Positions 23,855 to 30,794 are shown, numbered from the stretch's first letter. The stretch: DNA of 36,338 bases from a virus (IMGVR_UViG_3300046538_000302:1-36338); one strand, 5' to 3'. Numbers and translations are program-made. Notes: a model not told the origin generated them from the letters alone.

Positions 23855-24163
23855 CTAGCTCCAATACTTTTCGGGACGGGCGATGCCGGGGTTGCAGGGG
23901 ATCGTGTATTCAGCGACGTCCACGCCATAGTGCGTCAGGCCACAGATCCAGGACCCGGCAGGTTTTTTGTCTAGCGTCACCAAGCTGCGGTCAGCCAGGT
24001 AGTCAAGTTCGCGGCGTAATTCCAGCGCCGTGGCATCAGGGCAAATGCCTTGGATGGTGGTGAGCACCATGGCCTCGTGCGGGTCCACGGGGCGTGAGGT
24101 GTTGAGCGTGAGCAGGATGTACCAGCGCAGGGCCTCGCGGCGCACCTTGGTCTGATCGATCAT
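23855..24163 (-). CDS. Mu gp26-like protein, winged-helix-like
   Basis: A 102-residue protein with the look of a small winged helix: RREALRWYILLTLNTSRP, then ALELRRELDYLADRSLVTL and a Trp-containing wing (GSWICGLTHYGVDVAEY). Equivalent proteins lie just before the small terminase in Mu (gp26) and many relatives, with no settled role. It overlaps the preceding gene by 4 bases and is followed after 3 bases by the small terminase. A DNA-binding role is inferred from the fold pattern only. Confidence 0.7.
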   Translation of the reverse strand: MIDQTKVRREALRWYILLTLNTSRPVDPHEAMVLTTIQGICPDATALELRRELDYLADRSLVTLDKKPAGSWICGLTHYGVDVAEYTIPCNPGIARPEKYWS

Positions 24164-24492
24164 CTATTTATTCCTTTGATTTGGACGTTTTCGAGCTTGA
24201 GCGCGAGGGCATCGAGCTTGGCTTCTATCACGGTCTGGTTTCGCACATAGTCTTCACGGCGGACGTAGTGCAGTGGCATCTCTCCACGTAGCCGCTCAAG
24301 GCCGATCTCGACCTCGCGCAACCGTTCGCTGTCTTTTGCGACCACAGTGAACCGGTCGTCCATGGTCAGGAAACGTTGGTCAAGGCGACGCCCCAATTGG
24401 TTGAGCAACAGTTTTACCAGGCCCACAAAGGCCCCCAACACGCCCCCCAGGATTGTGAGAAGTTGCCAGACAGGCAATTCGATGGTGGTCAT
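24160..24492 (-). CDS. Membrane-anchored coiled-coil protein, Mu gp25-like
   Basis: A 110-residue protein with one N-terminal membrane helix (about 7-28, LPVWQLLTILGGVLGAFVGL) and a charged coiled-coil remainder with LHYVRREDYVRNQTVIEAKLD. This is the DUF2730 (Mu gp25) pattern. ATG 24492 overlaps the TraR-like gene stop as ATGA, which sets the start; a longer reading frame upstream is only overlap. Function is unknown. Its place between lysis and packaging genes is conserved in Mu-like phages. Confidence 0.72.
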   Translation of the reverse strand: MTTIELPVWQLLTILGGVLGAFVGLVKLLLNQLGRRLDQRFLTMDDRFTVVAKDSERLREVEIGLERLRGEMPLHYVRREDYVRNQTVIEAKLDALALKLENVQIKGINR

Positions 24493-24710
24493 CGTGGCAC
24501 CCGTCGTTCGCGGTCGGTTTGGCACTGGGTACAGAGCTGTACACCTGGAACTGCCAAACGACGGTCTTGCGGTATGGGCAGTTGGCAATCTTCTGCGCAG
24601 CAAAAGTAAGCCGATGCTTGCAAGGTGGTTTGTCGCGATGCCAAACAGGCCGCTAAGGCTGCGTTGCGCTGGAGTTCTTCCAGTTCGCTGGCGTGGTCAC
24701 TTAGTCTCAT
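24489..24710 (-). CDS. TraR/DksA-type zinc-finger protein
   Basis: A 73-residue TraR-like protein with the C4 zinc finger C38-x3-C42-x17-C60-x2-C63 and the family signature IPQDRRLAVPG between the pairs, after a short helical N-terminus. Family members bind in the secondary channel of RNA polymerase and alter promoter choice without DNA binding. The short N-terminal helix lacks the full DksA coiled coil but matches phage and plasmid TraR proteins. It overlaps Rz by 14 bases and the following gene by 4 bases. Confidence 0.85.
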   Translation of the reverse strand: MRLSDHASELEELQRNAALAACLASRQTTLQASAYFCCAEDCQLPIPQDRRLAVPGVQLCTQCQTDRERRVPR

Positions 24711-25332
24711 TGAGGGTCCAGTCGATCAGAGCGTTGAGTTGCGCCCGACATGCGGCGTGCAGTTCGCCGTTGCGGATATGGTTGTTCAGGAGTTGGGATT
24801 GGGTAACGTCGCTGGCGAGGTCGTCAGGGACTCGGGTTCGGTCGGACGGCGGAGCAGCTGTTGCGGTTGATTGCGTGCCAGGCATAGTGGCGCTGATGCC
24901 GTTGGCGGTGTTCCACACGCGGACAAAGCCATGAGTAAAAACAGCGGCAGGCAAAGGCCGGAGCTGGGCATCAAGGGCGCGGCGATAGAGGGTGGTGACA
25001 TGGGCGATCTCTTTGGTGAGTCGTTCTGTGGTTCGGCGCTGCTGCGCCTTGGTATCAGTCAATTGCAGAGCGAGGTCCGCGGTCCTGCTCTGTTGCTCGA
25101 TCAAGCTTTGGACGATGTTGTCTGCCGCCGCAGTGGCGGCTAAGGCGGTCTTGAGCTTTTCCTGGTTCCACTCTTGGCGAACGGCAGCAATCTCGGTTTT
25201 ACCTTTGGCCTGTGCTAAGGCGAACCCGTCCTCGTAACCCTCGCTGCGTACAACATGCAGGCCGTAAATGACACCACCCGTTAACGCGGCATACCAGAGC
25301 ATCGGGCTGGCGAACTGGAGTAGACGGATCAT
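24697..25332 (-). CDS. Rz: Rz-like inner-membrane spanin
   Basis: A 211-residue protein with one N-terminal membrane segment (FASPMLWYAALTGGVIYGLHVV) followed by a long periplasmic coiled coil (about 45-125, Ala/Lys/Glu/Gln rich), the form of an i-spanin that joins with Rz1 to fuse inner and outer membranes at lysis. ATG 25332 overlaps the endolysin stop as ATGA. The C-terminal third carries a late pair of conserved-looking segments (QSQLLNNHIRNGELHAACRAQL). A second reading frame inside it encodes Rz1. Confidence 0.85.
   Translation of the reverse strand: MIRLLQFASPMLWYAALTGGVIYGLHVVRSEGYEDGFALAQAKGKTEIAAVRQEWNQEKLKTALAATAAADNIVQSLIEQQSRTADLALQLTDTKAQQRRTTERLTKEIAHVTTLYRRALDAQLRPLPAAVFTHGFVRVWNTANGISATMPGTQSTATAAPPSDRTRVPDDLASDVTQSQLLNNHIRNGELHAACRAQLNALIDWTLNETK
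24786..25001 (-). CDS. Rz1: Rz1-like outer-membrane lipoprotein spanin, embedded in Rz
   Basis: A 71-residue lipoprotein encoded entirely within Rz in another frame. It has a hydrophobic signal sequence with lipobox LSAC (Cys29) and a short Pro-rich mature part of 43 residues. This is the classical nested Rz1 arrangement of lambda. AGAG sits about 8-9 bases before ATG 25001; a start ten codons later is also possible. Complete overlap by chance with a lipobox and the correct mature length is unlikely. Confidence 0.82.
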   Translation of the reverse strand: MSPPSIAAPLMPSSGLCLPLFLLMALSACGTPPTASAPLCLARNQPQQLLRRPTEPESLTTSPATLPNPNS

Positions 25333-25958
25333 TGGCAGACCCCTTCGCCCCAACCAGCATCTGTGTAGAGGGGTTCCCAGCGCAGCAAAATTTGCCGCGG
25401 GTACTGGCGATTTTCTTTGAAGGCGGCGGTAGAACGGCCGCTGTTGTAATGCTCGACTGCGTTGAACCAGATTTGGCGATCCGCACCCTTTTCGGCGGCA
25501 AGCCGCCTGTCACGGATGACCCAGCCCAAACCGCCGTTGTAAGCGGAGAGCATCATTGCGGTCTGCTGACACTCGCCATCCGCGCGAATGCGATTTGACA
25601 GCCAGCGGTTGTAGCTCACCAGCGCTTGCATGGACCAGATCGGGTTATAGGGGTCGACATTCCCCAATGCCTGTGGAAATAGCGTTGCCAGCCATGTGGC
25701 GGTCGCTGGCATGACCTGCCCCAAGCCTTGAGCGCCCACCGGCGAGCGTGCGTTGAAACGCCAGCGGCTCTCTTGGTGGATCTGTGCGGCAAAGGTGGCG
25801 ATGGGCGCGTCTAGGCCCCACTCGGACTGGCCGATGCGGGTAAGGTCGCGACGGTAGCGCTCGGCCTGGGGCGGGATCTGGTCGGCCGCGTGGCCGTACT
25901 CAGCGCCTATCGTCAGCAAGGCCAGGCTAAGCGCCACGAGGTAAAAAAAGCGGCGCAC
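25329..25958 (-). CDS. Endolysin, SLT-type lytic transglycosylase
   Basis: A 209-residue peptidoglycan-cleaving protein with an N-terminal secretion signal (about residues 1-24, ending GHA). The SLT domain shows the catalytic Glu63 in HQESRWRFNA, followed by SPVGAQGLGQVMPATATW and a later SAYNGGLGWV, all hallmarks of the soluble lytic transglycosylase fold. The signal suggests export through the host Sec system, with the holin acting as trigger or pinholin. GTG 25958 is the start, one base after the holin stop. Confidence 0.9.
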   Translation of the reverse strand: MRRFFYLVALSLALLTIGAEYGHAADQIPPQAERYRRDLTRIGQSEWGLDAPIATFAAQIHQESRWRFNARSPVGAQGLGQVMPATATWLATLFPQALGNVDPYNPIWSMQALVSYNRWLSNRIRADGECQQTAMMLSAYNGGLGWVIRDRRLAAEKGADRQIWFNAVEHYNSGRSTAAFKENRQYPRQILLRWEPLYTDAGWGEGVCQ

Positions 25959-25959
25959 G

Positions 25960-26241
25960 TTATAGACCCAAGGTCAGGCCCAGCACGCAGGCTAGGACAA
26001 CGATGGCTCTTCGAATCCCGGCCAAGGGCTGCGCAGAGTGGTTGACCTGGTCAGGCCGGGCATACGGAAACAGGGCTCGGTCGATCCAGTAGCCCAGGAC
26101 GCCGCCGACGGTAACGAGGCCGCACTTGTAGAGCACAACCGGCAGTTTAGTGGGGGCGATGATTGCCAGGCAGATGAGTAAAGCGATGCTGATCAGGGTC
26201 CAGTCGGTCATGCGTGGGGCGCTGCGACGCGGGCGGCTCAT
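25960..26241 (-). CDS. Putative holin
   Basis: A 93-residue protein with three hydrophobic stretches: about 14-32, 33-55 (LPVVLYKCGLVTVGGVLGYWID) and 77-93. It starts with a positively charged N-terminus and is followed directly by the endolysin. Small size, membrane segments and gene order make holin the best call; a similar protein is found with this endolysin in Pseudomonas transposable phages. A second possible start (MTDWTL) lies ten codons in. Overlap with the preceding gene is 4 bases. Confidence 0.78.
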   Translation of the reverse strand: MSRPRRSAPRMTDWTLISIALLICLAIIAPTKLPVVLYKCGLVTVGGVLGYWIDRALFPYARPDQVNHSAQPLAGIRRAIVVLACVLGLTLGL

Positions 26242-26579
26242 TGCTCAGCTCTCTGCGAAGTAAGCGCTGCGCGAGCCGCGTCAAGATAATGAGCGGCTAC
26301 TGCGGAGTTGCCGGTTGTGTAAGTGGGTGCGCGGTAGTTGCCAATAACAGGGGGAGCGACAGCGTATGGTTTTCGGATCGTCGTGCGTCCATGGCCGCTT
26401 TGTTGTCGATGCGCCAATGCGTTCGCGACGTGGGTCTGCACCAGGTCACGCCATAGAGGGGGAATCTGAGCTCGGCAGATGTCTCGCGCCGTTTTGCAAC
26501 TCGCGGCAAGAATCAGTTGCGCATAGGCGCGGGGGGATGTCGGTCGGACGTTTAATGCTGTGTTGGGGGCTGGGCGCAT
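26238..26579 (-). CDS. DUF7696-like protein of unknown function
   Basis: A 113-residue basic protein whose first 60 residues read as the small family seen in many transposable phages: RPTSPRAYAQLILAA, then PPLWRDLVQTHVANALAHR. The C-terminal half is disordered-looking and variable. It opens the lysis block. Its start lies just downstream of a large nested inverted repeat, and no strong ribosome-binding site is visible apart from AGG within that repeat. No function is known to me. Confidence 0.65.
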   Translation of the reverse strand: MRPAPNTALNVRPTSPRAYAQLILAASCKTARDICRAQIPPLWRDLVQTHVANALAHRQQSGHGRTTIRKPYAVAPPVIGNYRAPTYTTGNSAVAAHYLDAARAALTSQRAEQ

Positions 26580-26582
26580 GCT

Positions 26583-26620
26583 GCGAACCTGCTGTTATGG
26601 GTAACAGCGGTAAGGTTCGC
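26583..26620. promoter_or_regulatory. Nested palindrome upstream of the lysis/late genes
   Basis: Outer arms GCGAACCT / AGGTTCGC (8 bases, perfect) enclose inner arms GCTGTTA / TAACAGC (7 bases, perfect), with a 4-base loop and a 4-base spacer on one side only. It lies between the accessory gene after mor and the DUF7696-like gene, ending 3 bases before that start codon, in a 104-base gap. It could be a dimeric activator site (Mor-type) or an RNA hairpin that covers the ribosome site. Confidence 0.55.
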
Positions 26621-26683
26621 GTAAGCCAGTAAGAGGCAGAGTTTCAGGAGGGTTTAAGAGTTGCTATCTGCGATGCAACAGTC

Positions 26684-27118
26684 TTAATCGCTCGCAAGAC
26701 GCAGTGAAGTGCTCGCTGAAAGCCCTAGATACGCAGCGCCTGACTTTGTCGCCTCAAAGTCGCAAATTTTCTTGCAAGGCGACTTAGCCGTAACGACTCC
26801 GCTGTTGCCGATATCGTATCGGCAAATATGACCGGCAGCGTAAAAGTCGCTGGGAATACTTTTGAGTGGAGATGCCAATTCCACTCGCACCTGAACAATC
26901 TCCTTCCAGCCCAAATCCTGCTCGGCTAATGCCTCCACCGGCATGCGTTTGGCCGTAAGGCCTACAAGCTCAGAGGCATTTTGCAGTTTGACGAGCCTCG
27001 GACAAACATCAAACAGCATTTCCGTAGCAAGCTTTTCTGTCGCTTCATCTGCATGGCTGCTGGTTGAGCCCATGTTTGCTAGAAGCATCGCTATAGAAAA
27101 TGCTGTTCTATTTTTCAT
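26684..27118 (-). CDS. Secreted accessory protein coupled to mor
   Basis: A 144-residue protein with a signal peptide (about 1-23, ending SHA before DEA) and a mature part with four cysteines that could form two disulphides. ATG 27118 shares a base with the mor stop (TGATG), so it is translated together with the middle-gene activator. It is more AT-rich than its neighbours and has no counterpart at this place in Mu. A periplasmic role in the infected cell (for example superinfection exclusion or host-envelope change) is possible, but I do not recognise a family. Confidence 0.72.
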   Translation of the reverse strand: MKNRTAFSIAMLLANMGSTSSHADEATEKLATEMLFDVCPRLVKLQNASELVGLTAKRMPVEALAEQDLGWKEIVQVRVELASPLKSIPSDFYAAGHICRYDIGNSGVVTAKSPCKKICDFEATKSGAAYLGLSASTSLRLASD

Positions 27119-27555
27119 CAGTGAGTCGTTCCTTGATCAAATCCAAAAAGGTCGGGCTCTTGCCTCCGATGCAGTGCCCTTTGGCGAGCGATGATTTCAT
27201 AAATCGTCTGGCTGGCAAGTCGGTGCTTTCTGGCAAGAGTTGTAGGATCGGTATTGTTTTCGCGCCAATCCTGGAAAATTTCTGCATCACGCATAGCTCG
27301 TTTCAACGCGCTGCCGCGCGGCAGGTATACAACGCTGCCCCCCATGGTTTCACAAAGCGAGAAGACAACCTGCCGCGCGAGCTCCGGCGCCCTGGATGCA
27401 TCCTCCAGGTTGGCACGCAGAGCGATCTCTGCCAGCTCTACCATCTCACGTAGTGACCCTTCCCAGCGTGCGAGGACGAGTGGGTCTTGCATGTGGGCCA
27501 AGACTCTGGCCGGGTCCAGTTTATCGGCGTCATCGGGAAACAGAGGCTTTGTCAT
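27118..27555 (-). CDS. mor: Mor-like middle-operon transcription activator
   Basis: A 145-residue member of the Mor/C family. The dimerisation part has the SVVYLPRGSALKRAMRDAEIFQDW block, and the C-terminal helix-turn-helix reads NNTDPTTLARKHRLASQTIYEI (about 102-122). Mor of Mu binds a dyad at the middle promoter and contacts RNA polymerase. No separate C-type activator was seen in the window, so this one may also govern the late genes; that is inference. It overlaps gemA by 1 base. Confidence 0.9.
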   Translation of the reverse strand: MTKPLFPDDADKLDPARVLAHMQDPLVLARWEGSLREMVELAEIALRANLEDASRAPELARQVVFSLCETMGGSVVYLPRGSALKRAMRDAEIFQDWRENNTDPTTLARKHRLASQTIYEIIARQRALHRRQEPDLFGFDQGTTH

Positions 27556-27968
27556 CAGACGGGTCTCCCATGGCGCCGGGCGTCATAGGCAAGCGCGGCA
27601 ACGAGTCCGCGCAGTTGCGTTGGATTGAGCCACTCGGTTCGCTCGACCTTGTACATACGTGCGGCCATGCCGTCCACGTATGCCCAAGGACGCTCCGCTT
27701 CAGTGAGAAAAGCTTCCACCTTGCTCATCAGTAAGACACGGTCCGCCGCAGGATTGGGCGTTTTTCGACCTGCCTTCTTTGCTGGCGATGATTGCCAGCC
27801 AAGGCGCGTGAACTCGGCGAGCACTGCGCCGATCTGGCGGGGATTGAGGTCTTTGGCTGAGCGCACACCGCTCACGCGTGCGAGCAAAGCGCGGTAGGTA
27901 TCGTCGTCCAGACCAAGATCCTTTTTGGCAATATGGATCTTGCTGAGTTGTCCATTTCGGCGGTTCAT
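27555..27968 (-). CDS. gemA: GemA regulatory protein, Mu gp16-like (DUF1018)
   Basis: A 137-residue DUF1018 protein. Its signature is LSKIHIAKKDLGLDDDTYRALL in the N-terminus, then VSGVRSAKDLNPRQIGAVL, and a C-terminal region with AERPWAYVDGMAARMY. In Mu, GemA affects host gene expression and DNA topology. It overlaps the small basic protein before it by 4 bases and mor after it by 1 base, so the two regulators are produced together. Confidence 0.9.
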   Translation of the reverse strand: MNRRNGQLSKIHIAKKDLGLDDDTYRALLARVSGVRSAKDLNPRQIGAVLAEFTRLGWQSSPAKKAGRKTPNPAADRVLLMSKVEAFLTEAERPWAYVDGMAARMYKVERTEWLNPTQLRGLVAALAYDARRHGRPV

Positions 27969-28258
27969 GTTGTTCCTTTTTTCATCAAGTCGCGAAAGGC
28001 TGTCGGAGCGCAGCGCGACAGTGCAGCCACGGCATGTATGGTGATGGTCAGAGCGTGTTCGATTTCATCGAATCCAGCTGCGCCACGGATTTGTTCGAGC
28101 TCACGCTGGGTGCCGCGATACATTTCCATCTTGAAGACTAAGGCACCCATGGCGAGTTTCTTGTCGTGCTCCCGTTTACGCTGTGCACGCTTGCGTTCAA
28201 GGGCCAAGCGGGCTTTACGCTTTGCAGGCGTTTCATTGATCATCGGTTGGCTGCTCAT
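27965..28258 (-). CDS. Small basic early protein, unknown function
   Basis: A 97-residue protein whose first 40 residues are very basic (AKRKARLALERKRAQRKREH) and form a probable helix; the second half is amphipathic helical with ELEQIRGAAGFDEIEHAL. The charge suggests nucleic-acid binding, but I do not recognise a family. It could start at MINETPAK, five codons in. It is coupled to gemA by a 4-base overlap. Confidence 0.65.
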   Translation of the reverse strand: MSSQPMINETPAKRKARLALERKRAQRKREHDKKLAMGALVFKMEMYRGTQRELEQIRGAAGFDEIEHALTITIHAVAALSRCAPTAFRDLMKKGTT

Positions 28259-28263
28259 CAGTA

Positions 28264-28281
28264 CCGGGCAACCACGCCCGG
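28264..28281. repeat. Hairpin before the small basic gene
   Basis: Perfect CCGGGC / GCCCGG arms of 6 bases with a 6-base loop, adjacent to a second hairpin at 28285-28308. Together they fill most of the 55-base gap between the DUF2786 gene and the small basic gene. Neither has a T-run on the minus strand, so processing or mRNA stabilisation is as likely as termination. Confidence 0.5.
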
Positions 28282-28284
28282 CAG

Positions 28285-28308
28285 ACCACCCCGAGTGCTC
28301 GGAGTGGT
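28285..28308. repeat. Repeated intergenic hairpin, copy 2
   Basis: On the minus strand ACCACTCCGA / TCGGGGTGGT pair over 10 bases (one G-U) around a 4-base loop. The stem starts 9 bases after the DUF2786 stop codon. It shares GCGAAACCAC, CCGA and TCGGGGTG with the hairpin at 29059-29078, which also follows a stop codon. Confidence 0.6.
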
Positions 28309-28313
28309 TTCGC

Positions 28314-28985
28314 TTAGTGCAGACGTTGTTGTTCTTGCCCTTTAACTCCGTGATTCAAGCGGACATCGCTGGCGGCCAATATGCCGTGCATGCTGTCGGT
28401 CACCGCACGATTGCTCAGCTGGTTGGCGGTATTACGGTCGGTTGGCGTTGATTGTGTTGTGTTGGGGTGATGTTTCAGCATGTAGGCGATAGCCGCCTGC
28501 GATGGGCAGTCACTGCCAGCAAACGCCATGACCTGTTTGCGTACCTGGTACACCCAGCCGTCACAGAAGACATCCGCACGTTTGGTTTTCGTAGCTGTTT
28601 TGCAGCGTCTCAGCTTGTCACTGATGAAGGTCCGACGCGCCTGGCGAACCTGACGAAGCAGGACCGTCATTGTGTAGCTGGCCACCTCGGCGAACTCGCC
28701 AATGAAACGCCATTCTCCAACGCCGGCCATGAATAAAAACTCACAGGCATAGGCGCTCTTCACGCATCCCGCCAAACTGGCCTCCCAGCGAACCGGCTTG
28801 ATCTTTGAACCGCTATGACAGGCGCACTCCTGCACCTCCGAGAGCGCGACGTCCATTTCCTCCAGACGGTACTTGTCCATCAGCGCCCGCGCTTGACGCA
28901 TTGCTGCGGCGGCTTCGTGTGGGTTGTCGCTGGCGGCCAGGCGCAACAGTTTCTTGATTTTTTCTATAGCTTTGCTTTGGTCCAT
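28314..28985 (-). CDS. DUF2786 domain protein
   Basis: A 223-residue protein whose first 45 residues (IEKIKKLLRLAASDNPHEAAAAMRQARALMDKY) are the DUF2786 motif. A middle domain with ECACHSGSKIKPVRWEASLAG and a large helical region with RRTFISDK follow, matching the usual companion domain in phage versions. ATG 28985 is chosen since DUF2786 begins there; the reading frame extends upstream without family sequence. Function is unknown; the gene is typical of the early region in transposable phages. It ends with the residues LH, like three other early genes here. Confidence 0.82.
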   Translation of the reverse strand: MDQSKAIEKIKKLLRLAASDNPHEAAAAMRQARALMDKYRLEEMDVALSEVQECACHSGSKIKPVRWEASLAGCVKSAYACEFLFMAGVGEWRFIGEFAEVASYTMTVLLRQVRQARRTFISDKLRRCKTATKTKRADVFCDGWVYQVRKQVMAFAGSDCPSQAAIAYMLKHHPNTTQSTPTDRNTANQLSNRAVTDSMHGILAASDVRLNHGVKGQEQQRLH

Positions 28986-29058
28986 CTTTAAAATCCGATA
29001 CGCGAGTGATGGTGGGTTTGCCAAAGAAGGCTGAATGAATCTGCTAGGTCCTGCGGAA

Positions 29059-29078
29059 CACCCCGAGCATTCGGGGTG
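29059..29078. repeat. Repeated intergenic hairpin, copy 1
   Basis: CACCCCGA / TCGGGGTG (8 perfect pairs, 4-base loop), 11 bases after the stop codon of the 29090-29320 gene and 73 bases before the DUF2786 start. It is near-identical in stem sequence and flank to the hairpin at 28285-28308. The remaining part of this 104-base gap shows no gene. Confidence 0.6.
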
Positions 29079-29089
29079 GTTTCGCGTCC

Positions 29090-29320
29090 TTAATGCAGTG
29101 TCGGTTTGCCGTTCGGGTTGGCTGGATTGAGCACCTGACAGCGTTGGCAGTTGCATTCAGGCACGGTGAACCCGTGCAGCATCAAAACGCGTAACAGATG
29201 CGGGGCGACCGTTAGCAAACTATTTGCCAAGCTGTGCGCCGGACCTTTGACTGGAGGGCCATCCATCTTCAGCGAGACACCACCGTCTCGGTCGTCAATG
29301 GTGATGATGTATTGAGCCAT
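29090..29320 (-). CDS. Small early protein with CxxC, unknown function
   Basis: A 76-residue protein with an N-terminal beta-hairpin-like stretch (QYIITIDDRDGGVSLKMDG), a hydrophobic helix (LLTVAPHLLRVLMLHG) and a CNCQRC cluster near residues 56-61 that could bind a metal. It ends TLH. A ribosome site GGAAGG lies about 7 bases before ATG 29320. It is conserved in style with small early genes of Pseudomonas transposable phages; I cannot assign a function. Confidence 0.65.
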   Translation of the reverse strand: MAQYIITIDDRDGGVSLKMDGPPVKGPAHSLANSLLTVAPHLLRVLMLHGFTVPECNCQRCQVLNPANPNGKPTLH

Positions 29321-29332
29321 GGGGTTCCTTCC

Positions 29333-29560
29333 TCAATGCAGGGTGTTTGGGGGGATAAACAGATGGGCATAGACCGGTGAGCGCTTGGCGTTGACCACGA
29401 AGCTCGCGGGCTTATCACTCATTTGGAAGCCGACTTGATCGATGCTTCCGCCGTTATCCAGATAGCGCTGAGTAAGCCGGGCGATTCGTGCCCGCTCAGC
29501 CTCATGAGCCGGTGAAAACAACGGAACCGGATCGTTACTGGTGTCGTGATAGCGTTCCAT
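29333..29560 (-). CDS. Small early protein, unknown function
   Basis: A 75-residue soluble protein starting MERYHDTSNDPVPLFSPAH, with a helix (EAERARIARLTQRYLDNGG) and a beta-rich C-terminal half (FVVNAKRSPVYAHLFIPP). ATG 29560 lies 2 bases after the upstream stop with GGGGGC before it; the in-frame start further upstream would overlap the neighbouring gene. It ends NTLH. No catalytic or binding motif is seen. Confidence 0.6.
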   Translation of the reverse strand: MERYHDTSNDPVPLFSPAHEAERARIARLTQRYLDNGGSIDQVGFQMSDKPASFVVNAKRSPVYAHLFIPPNTLH

Positions 29561-29562
29561 GC

Positions 29563-29838
29563 TCAAGCCCCCATCGCTCGAAAGCCGGGCTCGTTGCGTT
29601 CGCCGAGCCATTGGATGTATTTAGCCAAAGCGGTCAAGGCTTCGCGCTGATTAGCGGCCTCAGGCACGCCGGGTACGAACAGCGTCTCGTTATCCGCACG
29701 CGACGGGCGAGCAGTGCCCTGGATGACGTCGAGGACCTTCTTGCGTTCGCCGCTGGCAATGCCGATGCAGTCGTCCGGAACGTGTGTGCCGAACTGAATC
29801 AGTCCAGTGGCGAAGCAGTAAGCAATCATTTGGCCCAT
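29563..29838 (-). CDS. Small conserved early protein, unknown function
   Basis: A 91-residue protein (MGQMIAYCFATGLIQFGTHVPD...) of a type I recall from the early region of Pseudomonas transposable phages: a short beta start, a basic middle (SGERKKVLDVIQGTARPS) and LFVPGVPEAANQREALTAL before a helical end. ATG 29838 sits one base after the DUF3164 stop. Function is unknown; translation coupled to DUF3164 is likely. Confidence 0.65.
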   Translation of the reverse strand: MGQMIAYCFATGLIQFGTHVPDDCIGIASGERKKVLDVIQGTARPSRADNETLFVPGVPEAANQREALTALAKYIQWLGERNEPGFRAMGA

Positions 29839-29839
29839 T

Positions 29840-30460
29840 TCAAACCCCCGCGATATCAAGGCTAATAGGCTGGTACTGATCGGTGTCCCCGATCCGCTCA
29901 TAAACCCGAACATAGGATTTGGAGCCCACGACCTGACAGGCATCGCCGATTGCCTGCATGGCGCGCTGCCAACGCTCGTCACCTATATCCAGACGTCGCA
30001 GGGCCAGCACGCGAGCAGTACGGATTTCGCCTTTGGTGTCGGCGCGGAACGCGTCGTTGACCAGCGTGAGGACTTCAGGTCGCGCCCCTTCGGTCCAGTC
30101 CACCAGACATTCGTCGATCAGATCGCGAGCGGCCTGCAGGCGCTCGTCGAAGATGATGCTTTCTTGGATAGCGCGCTGGATTCTGTAGCGACCGTCGAAG
30201 CTCAGCAGCGAAACATTGCCTTTCTTCCCGCCGCGTTTGGTCTGGTATTCGGCTTTGCTGAGCTCAACGAAGCTATCGATCTGACCGAATGCGCTGGCCT
30301 TGAATTTGCCGAGGGACTGGGACGCCAGTCGTGCCTGCGCGACAAGGTCCAGAACCAGCTCATCGCGTAGGCGGTCGATTTCCTTGATTTGCGTTTCATG
30401 TACGAGGCGACCTTGCGCGTCCTTGCGGTAGCCGTCGGGTAATGCGTGTATTGAGGTCAT
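29840..30460 (-). CDS. DUF3164 family early protein
   Basis: A 206-residue DUF3164 protein. Markers are LPDGYRKDAQGRLVHETQIKEIDRLRDELV at the start, FGQIDSFVELSKAEY, KGNVSLLSFDGRYRIQRA, and DDERW-like GDERWQRAMQAIGDA. The family is common in the early operons of Mu-like phages and has no proven activity. A strong AAGGAG ribosome site overlaps the preceding stop codon (TAAGGAG). It is the longest of the small early genes. Confidence 0.85.
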   Translation of the reverse strand: MTSIHALPDGYRKDAQGRLVHETQIKEIDRLRDELVLDLVAQARLASQSLGKFKASAFGQIDSFVELSKAEYQTKRGGKKGNVSLLSFDGRYRIQRAIQESIIFDERLQAARDLIDECLVDWTEGARPEVLTLVNDAFRADTKGEIRTARVLALRRLDIGDERWQRAMQAIGDACQVVGSKSYVRVYERIGDTDQYQPISLDIAGV

Positions 30461-30470
30461 GTAAAGCTCC

Positions 30471-30794
30471 TTAGTGAAGGGTCGTTGCCGTCCAGTCTTG
30501 TGGGCGAGTCGTGCTGATAGGGATCTTCCAGAAGAGAGTCACACCCCGGAATTCAGCGAAATGCTGTGAGCTGCCCGCCGTCTTGAGCTCGCGGTGGCGG
30601 TGCAAGAGGTGCGCGTCAATAAGCTGTTGAGCGGCGTCCGGATCAATGCTCAGCCGGTTGTTGATCGGGTCCATTGCGAGAAGCCGGACGTGGCGAAACT
30701 GCAAAGCGCGAGCGGCTTGATTGAACACGCGCAAACGGTCAGCCAGTGCGGGCGTCAAAACTTTCAGTCGTGCATAGGCGCTGGAGTCAAGCAT
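30471..30794 (-). CDS. Small early protein, unknown function
   Basis: A 107-residue protein from ATG 30794 with AGGAG 8 bases upstream. A longer frame extends back into the preceding gene but the family-like sequence starts at MLDSSAYARLKVL. It holds a helical N-half (LADRLRVFNQAARALQFRHVRLL) and DPDAAQQLIDAHLLHRHREL. It overlaps the HTH gene by 8 bases and ends TLH. No known domain is recognised. Confidence 0.65.
   Translation of the reverse strand: MLDSSAYARLKVLTPALADRLRVFNQAARALQFRHVRLLAMDPINNRLSIDPDAAQQLIDAHLLHRHRELKTAGSSQHFAEFRGVTLFWKIPISTTRPQDWTATTLH

Noticed and set aside
28264-29078. Intergenic hairpins as CRISPR or classic terminators
   Set aside because: Only two related copies, different spacing, no spacers and no T-runs on the transcribed strand.
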